NCBI GenBank assembly: GCA_022605405.1
Contig: JABYQQ010000008.1
Coordinates: 248,001 to 312,000, forward strand
DNA from: Earliella scabrosa
Lineage: Eukaryota > Basidiomycota > Agaricomycetes > Polyporales > Polyporaceae
Direction of reading: 5' to 3'
Length of the DNA: 64,000 nucleotides
The position numbers were made by a program, and so were the translations under genes. Shown here piece by piece: positions 61,997 to 64,000 of the stretch (the stretch's first letter is position 1; the number at the start of each line of letters is the position of its first letter). The notes under the pieces were generated by a model. The model did not search any database and was not told the origin of the DNA. It saw nothing but the letters and a program-made list of their open reading frames with translations.

Positions 61997-63089
61997 TCAC
62001 CGTCGCGACTCCTCGTCTCCGCCATATGCATAACCGACAGATTCCCATGCTTGGTCGTCAAACTGCGAGTAGATCGATCCAGTGCTGTACTCCGACAAAC
62101 GGTTACCGGAGGCCGTGGACGTTCGGTACCGGTTCCACGGCAGATAGCTCGCAAGGAGCGATCTGCGACTCCCTTCGTTCGTCAAGGCCATCAACAGGCT
62201 GGATGGGACCCCTGTCTGCCGTTCCTCGATGGCACTCTGGGTGGAGTACACTGAGCCGGAGCTCAGCGTCGATGCTTGATGCATCAGACGGTGTTCGGTG
62301 TACGTAGAACGTTCCGAAGGTGCGAAGGAAACCGGAGCTCGCTCTCGCTGAGAACTCCTACGAGGAATGGGCGGAGGCAGCCCAGGTTCCGGCTTCTTCG
62401 GCATGTCCTTGAGCTGCGCAGAAGGCGTTGGGGGTCGAGGGGTAGGGACCGGTGGAACGGATTTTTCTCCCTCTGTGAGTTCGTTAGTTGCGCTCTCCCA
62501 ACATCCACTAGTCATCCCACTTACCAAAGAGACTCTGCTTGAGCTCTGCAGTACCGCGGAGAGTCGACTGACTTGAGGCAGGTCCGTGGGAGGCAAAAGT
62601 GACTTTGCGCCCGTGCGAGTCGCGTATCGAGAACGCGGGCCTGTACTGGCTCGCGGGGTACGACAGACCTGAGGCGTTCTTGCGCGTATTTTCCCTGACC
62701 TCCAAGAACGCCAACTGCGAGAAGGAGTTCGAATCAGTCACTACCGAAGACCAACACAAGAGGAAGATTCGACGCACGGCTTCTTTCCGTTCTTTGGCTG
62801 CCCTCCGCTTGATGCACCTTCCCCACCATGTCCAGCCGACGACAGCGACAAGCGCAAGCACTACGCCCGCTGCGGTACCGCTCGCAATTGCTGCCACCGG
62901 TACATCCGAGCCCCTTGACTGGATGACCGCACCGACGGTCGGCAGGCCTGGAGCGCCACCGGTGGTAACTGTGGTCGTGAGGAACGTCGGAGAGGCCGGA
63001 ACGTTCACGGTGACGAAGACAGTGCGCGACGAAGAGCGGGAGGGCTGCTCCTCATCGGCGGCAGAGGACGAGGTGGAGGGAGGAGCCAT
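61997..63089 (-). CDS. single-pass membrane protein with Ser/Thr-rich ectodomain (unknown function)
   Basis: Hypothetical. N-terminal Ser/Thr/Pro-rich segment (PSTSSSAADEEQPSRSSSR, then TVFVTVNVPASPTFLTTTVT), one membrane span (VPVAAIASGTAAGVVLALVA), then a basic stop-transfer (GRCIKRRAAKERKEA) and a long cytoplasmic tail. The tail is Pro/Ser-rich with possible SH3- or WW-binding segments (PVPTPRPPTPSAQLK; LPPPIPRRSSQ) and a Tyr/Ser-rich C-terminus (YSTGSIYSQFDDQAWESVGY). A 63-base intron after KEA (GTGCGT..TCGCAG) is stop-free and in phase, so intron retention is possible, and a second intron lies in the 62500 region. This layout recalls fungal cell-wall or mucin-like sensors, but no WSC or other sensor domain is seen, so function stays open. 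Confidence 0.65.
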
Positions 63090-63484
63090 CGGGGCGACGG
63101 GGGAGTGGACGAAGCCCGGGGCTGAAAAGCAGCAAGGAAAAGCCTCGTGGGGGAAGCGTAAGGGTAAGGGTGATATAGATTATCGGGTGCTGTCAGACAA
63201 GGCTCGAATTTTGACCAGCCTCGTGTCCGGGGCCTGTCTGCATCTCGGCCGCGCCTTTCTCACCGCGCCCCGTGCGGCGAGTTCGAGAAGACGCTAGGAA
63301 GACATAGAAAGCAATATACAAAGGTACCGCCAGGGGCGCTCGCACGGAACCAAGTGCTGCTCGCCGACCGAATGAATACACGCCGACGGCAAGCTTTGAT
63401 CAGTCTGAATCAGATACAGCGCAAGAGACAATCCTATCAGCTACGACTAGACTAGGCGGTACACAAAGCACGCAGGCCTCCTCA
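63090..63484. other. intergenic stretch
   Basis: About 395 bases between the membrane protein start and the CDC5 3' end. No gene or repeat recognised. Confidence 0.45.
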
Positions 63485-64000
63485 TCATGCAGCAGCACCC
63501 TCTTCGGCCTCCATCGCCGCAAGAGCTTCCTCGTTCAACGCCTCCGCCTCCGCCATCACCCTCTCCTCGAGCGCAGCCACTCGCGAGGCCGCATCCCGCC
63601 TCTCCCCGTCCAGCTCCGCGTAACGCTCCTGCAACCGCCGTTCCCGCTGCTCGAGCTTCTCCACCTCTTCCTTCAGTGCCGCTAACCTGATCGGCCCCAT
63701 CGCGGTCTCATTCGTCCGCAGCTTCGAGAAGCTTTCATACTCCAGCTTCACCTTCTGCATCTCCGCAAACGCGTCCGTGATGCGTTTCGCGAGCGCCCCA
63801 GAACGTGCTTGGTAGCCTCCCAGGACAATGTTCAGCTTCTTCTCCGCCTTCCCTGCCTTGCTAGCCTCCTTTGCCATCGCTTCACGGTATGCCTCGAGCT
63901 GAGCACTGTAGCCAGCCACACGCGCCTCGTGGGAGATGGAACTAGGCTCCACCCAGGAGTTCGAGGCCACGTCGTAGACCAGCTTGTTCCGCATGTGGAC
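63485..64000 (-). CDS. CEF1: CDC5/CEF1 splicing factor, C-terminal part (continues beyond window)
   Basis: Partial; the frame stays open to the right edge. CEF1/CDC5L is a Myb-repeat core component of the Prp19 splicing complex. Visible here: NKLVYDVASNSWVEPSSISH, EAYREAMAKEASKAGKAEKK, LNIVLGGYQARSGALAKR, FSKLRTNETAMGPIRLAALK, and the coiled-coil RRLQERYAELDGERRDAA, ending in an Ala/Glu-rich tail at 63485. These match the conserved C-terminal region of the family. The Myb repeats would lie outside the window. Confidence 0.88.
   Translation of the reverse strand, partial: VHMRNKLVYDVASNSWVEPSSISHEARVAGYSAQLEAYREAMAKEASKAGKAEKKLNIVLGGYQARSGALAKRITDAFAEMQKVKLEYESFSKLRTNETAMGPIRLAALKEEVEKLEQRERRLQERYAELDGERRDAASRVAALEERVMAEAEALNEEALAAMEAEEGAAA

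Overview
The window looks like nuclear DNA of an agaricomycete fungus (Basidiomycota), probably a wood-decay or polypore-type genome. It is GC-rich, almost every gene is cut by many introns of about 45-75 bases with GT..AG ends and CTRAY-like branch sites, genes are packed tightly on both strands, and the proteins are basidiomycete-like (SKT5 with a CAAX end, DUF1690 MIC19, an intronless HET-domain protein). Gene models below were assembled by joining exons by eye; no transcript data were available. Several conserved genes sit as head-to-head pairs sharing promoters of roughly 220-440 bases (NUDIX/MDH, DDX41/GALT, RGG protein/PGK, eRF1/POP7, PNKP/GT8, YJU2/NBS1, MCD4/MIC19).

Region 1 (0-9.4 kb) is an accessory block. 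Three tandem minus-strand paralogs encode an unrecognised multi-pass membrane protein family, followed by a decayed fourth copy and two gene-poor stretches. Region 2 (9.4-25.8 kb) is dense housekeeping: ADP-ribose NUDIX hydrolase, malate dehydrogenase ending in -SKL, DDX41 helicase, galactose-1-phosphate uridylyltransferase, SDA1, an RGG/coiled-coil protein, phosphoglycerate kinase, eRF1 and the RNase P/MRP subunit POP7. Region 3 (26-33.4 kb) holds an orphan protein, an intronless HET-domain gene and a PHD+JmjC histone demethylase. Region 4 (33.7-41.7 kb) has a SEL1-repeat chitin-synthase regulator, a PITH-domain protein, polynucleotide kinase/phosphatase and a GT8-type glycosyltransferase. 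Region 5 (41.7-45.5 kb) carries an NCS1 permease flanked by small non-coding repeats: a degenerate tandem repeat, a TA-flanked MITE and a 174-bp foldback. Region 6 (45.5-64 kb) contains the YJU2 splicing factor, NBS1, a tandem pair of unknown genes, DHX35, MCD4/PIG-N, MIC19, a single-pass membrane protein and the C-terminus of CDC5/CEF1.

The most striking observation is at the end of eRF1. The normal TGA is followed by C and a GC-rich hairpin, then by 120 further in-frame codons with coding-like composition, and by a convincing intron downstream of the stop. This is the layout expected of a self-regulating circuit in which the termination factor controls readthrough and nonsense-mediated decay of its own mRNA. 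A second is the malate dehydrogenase, whose peroxisomal -SKL end is encoded in a tiny last exon behind a weak GC-AG intron.
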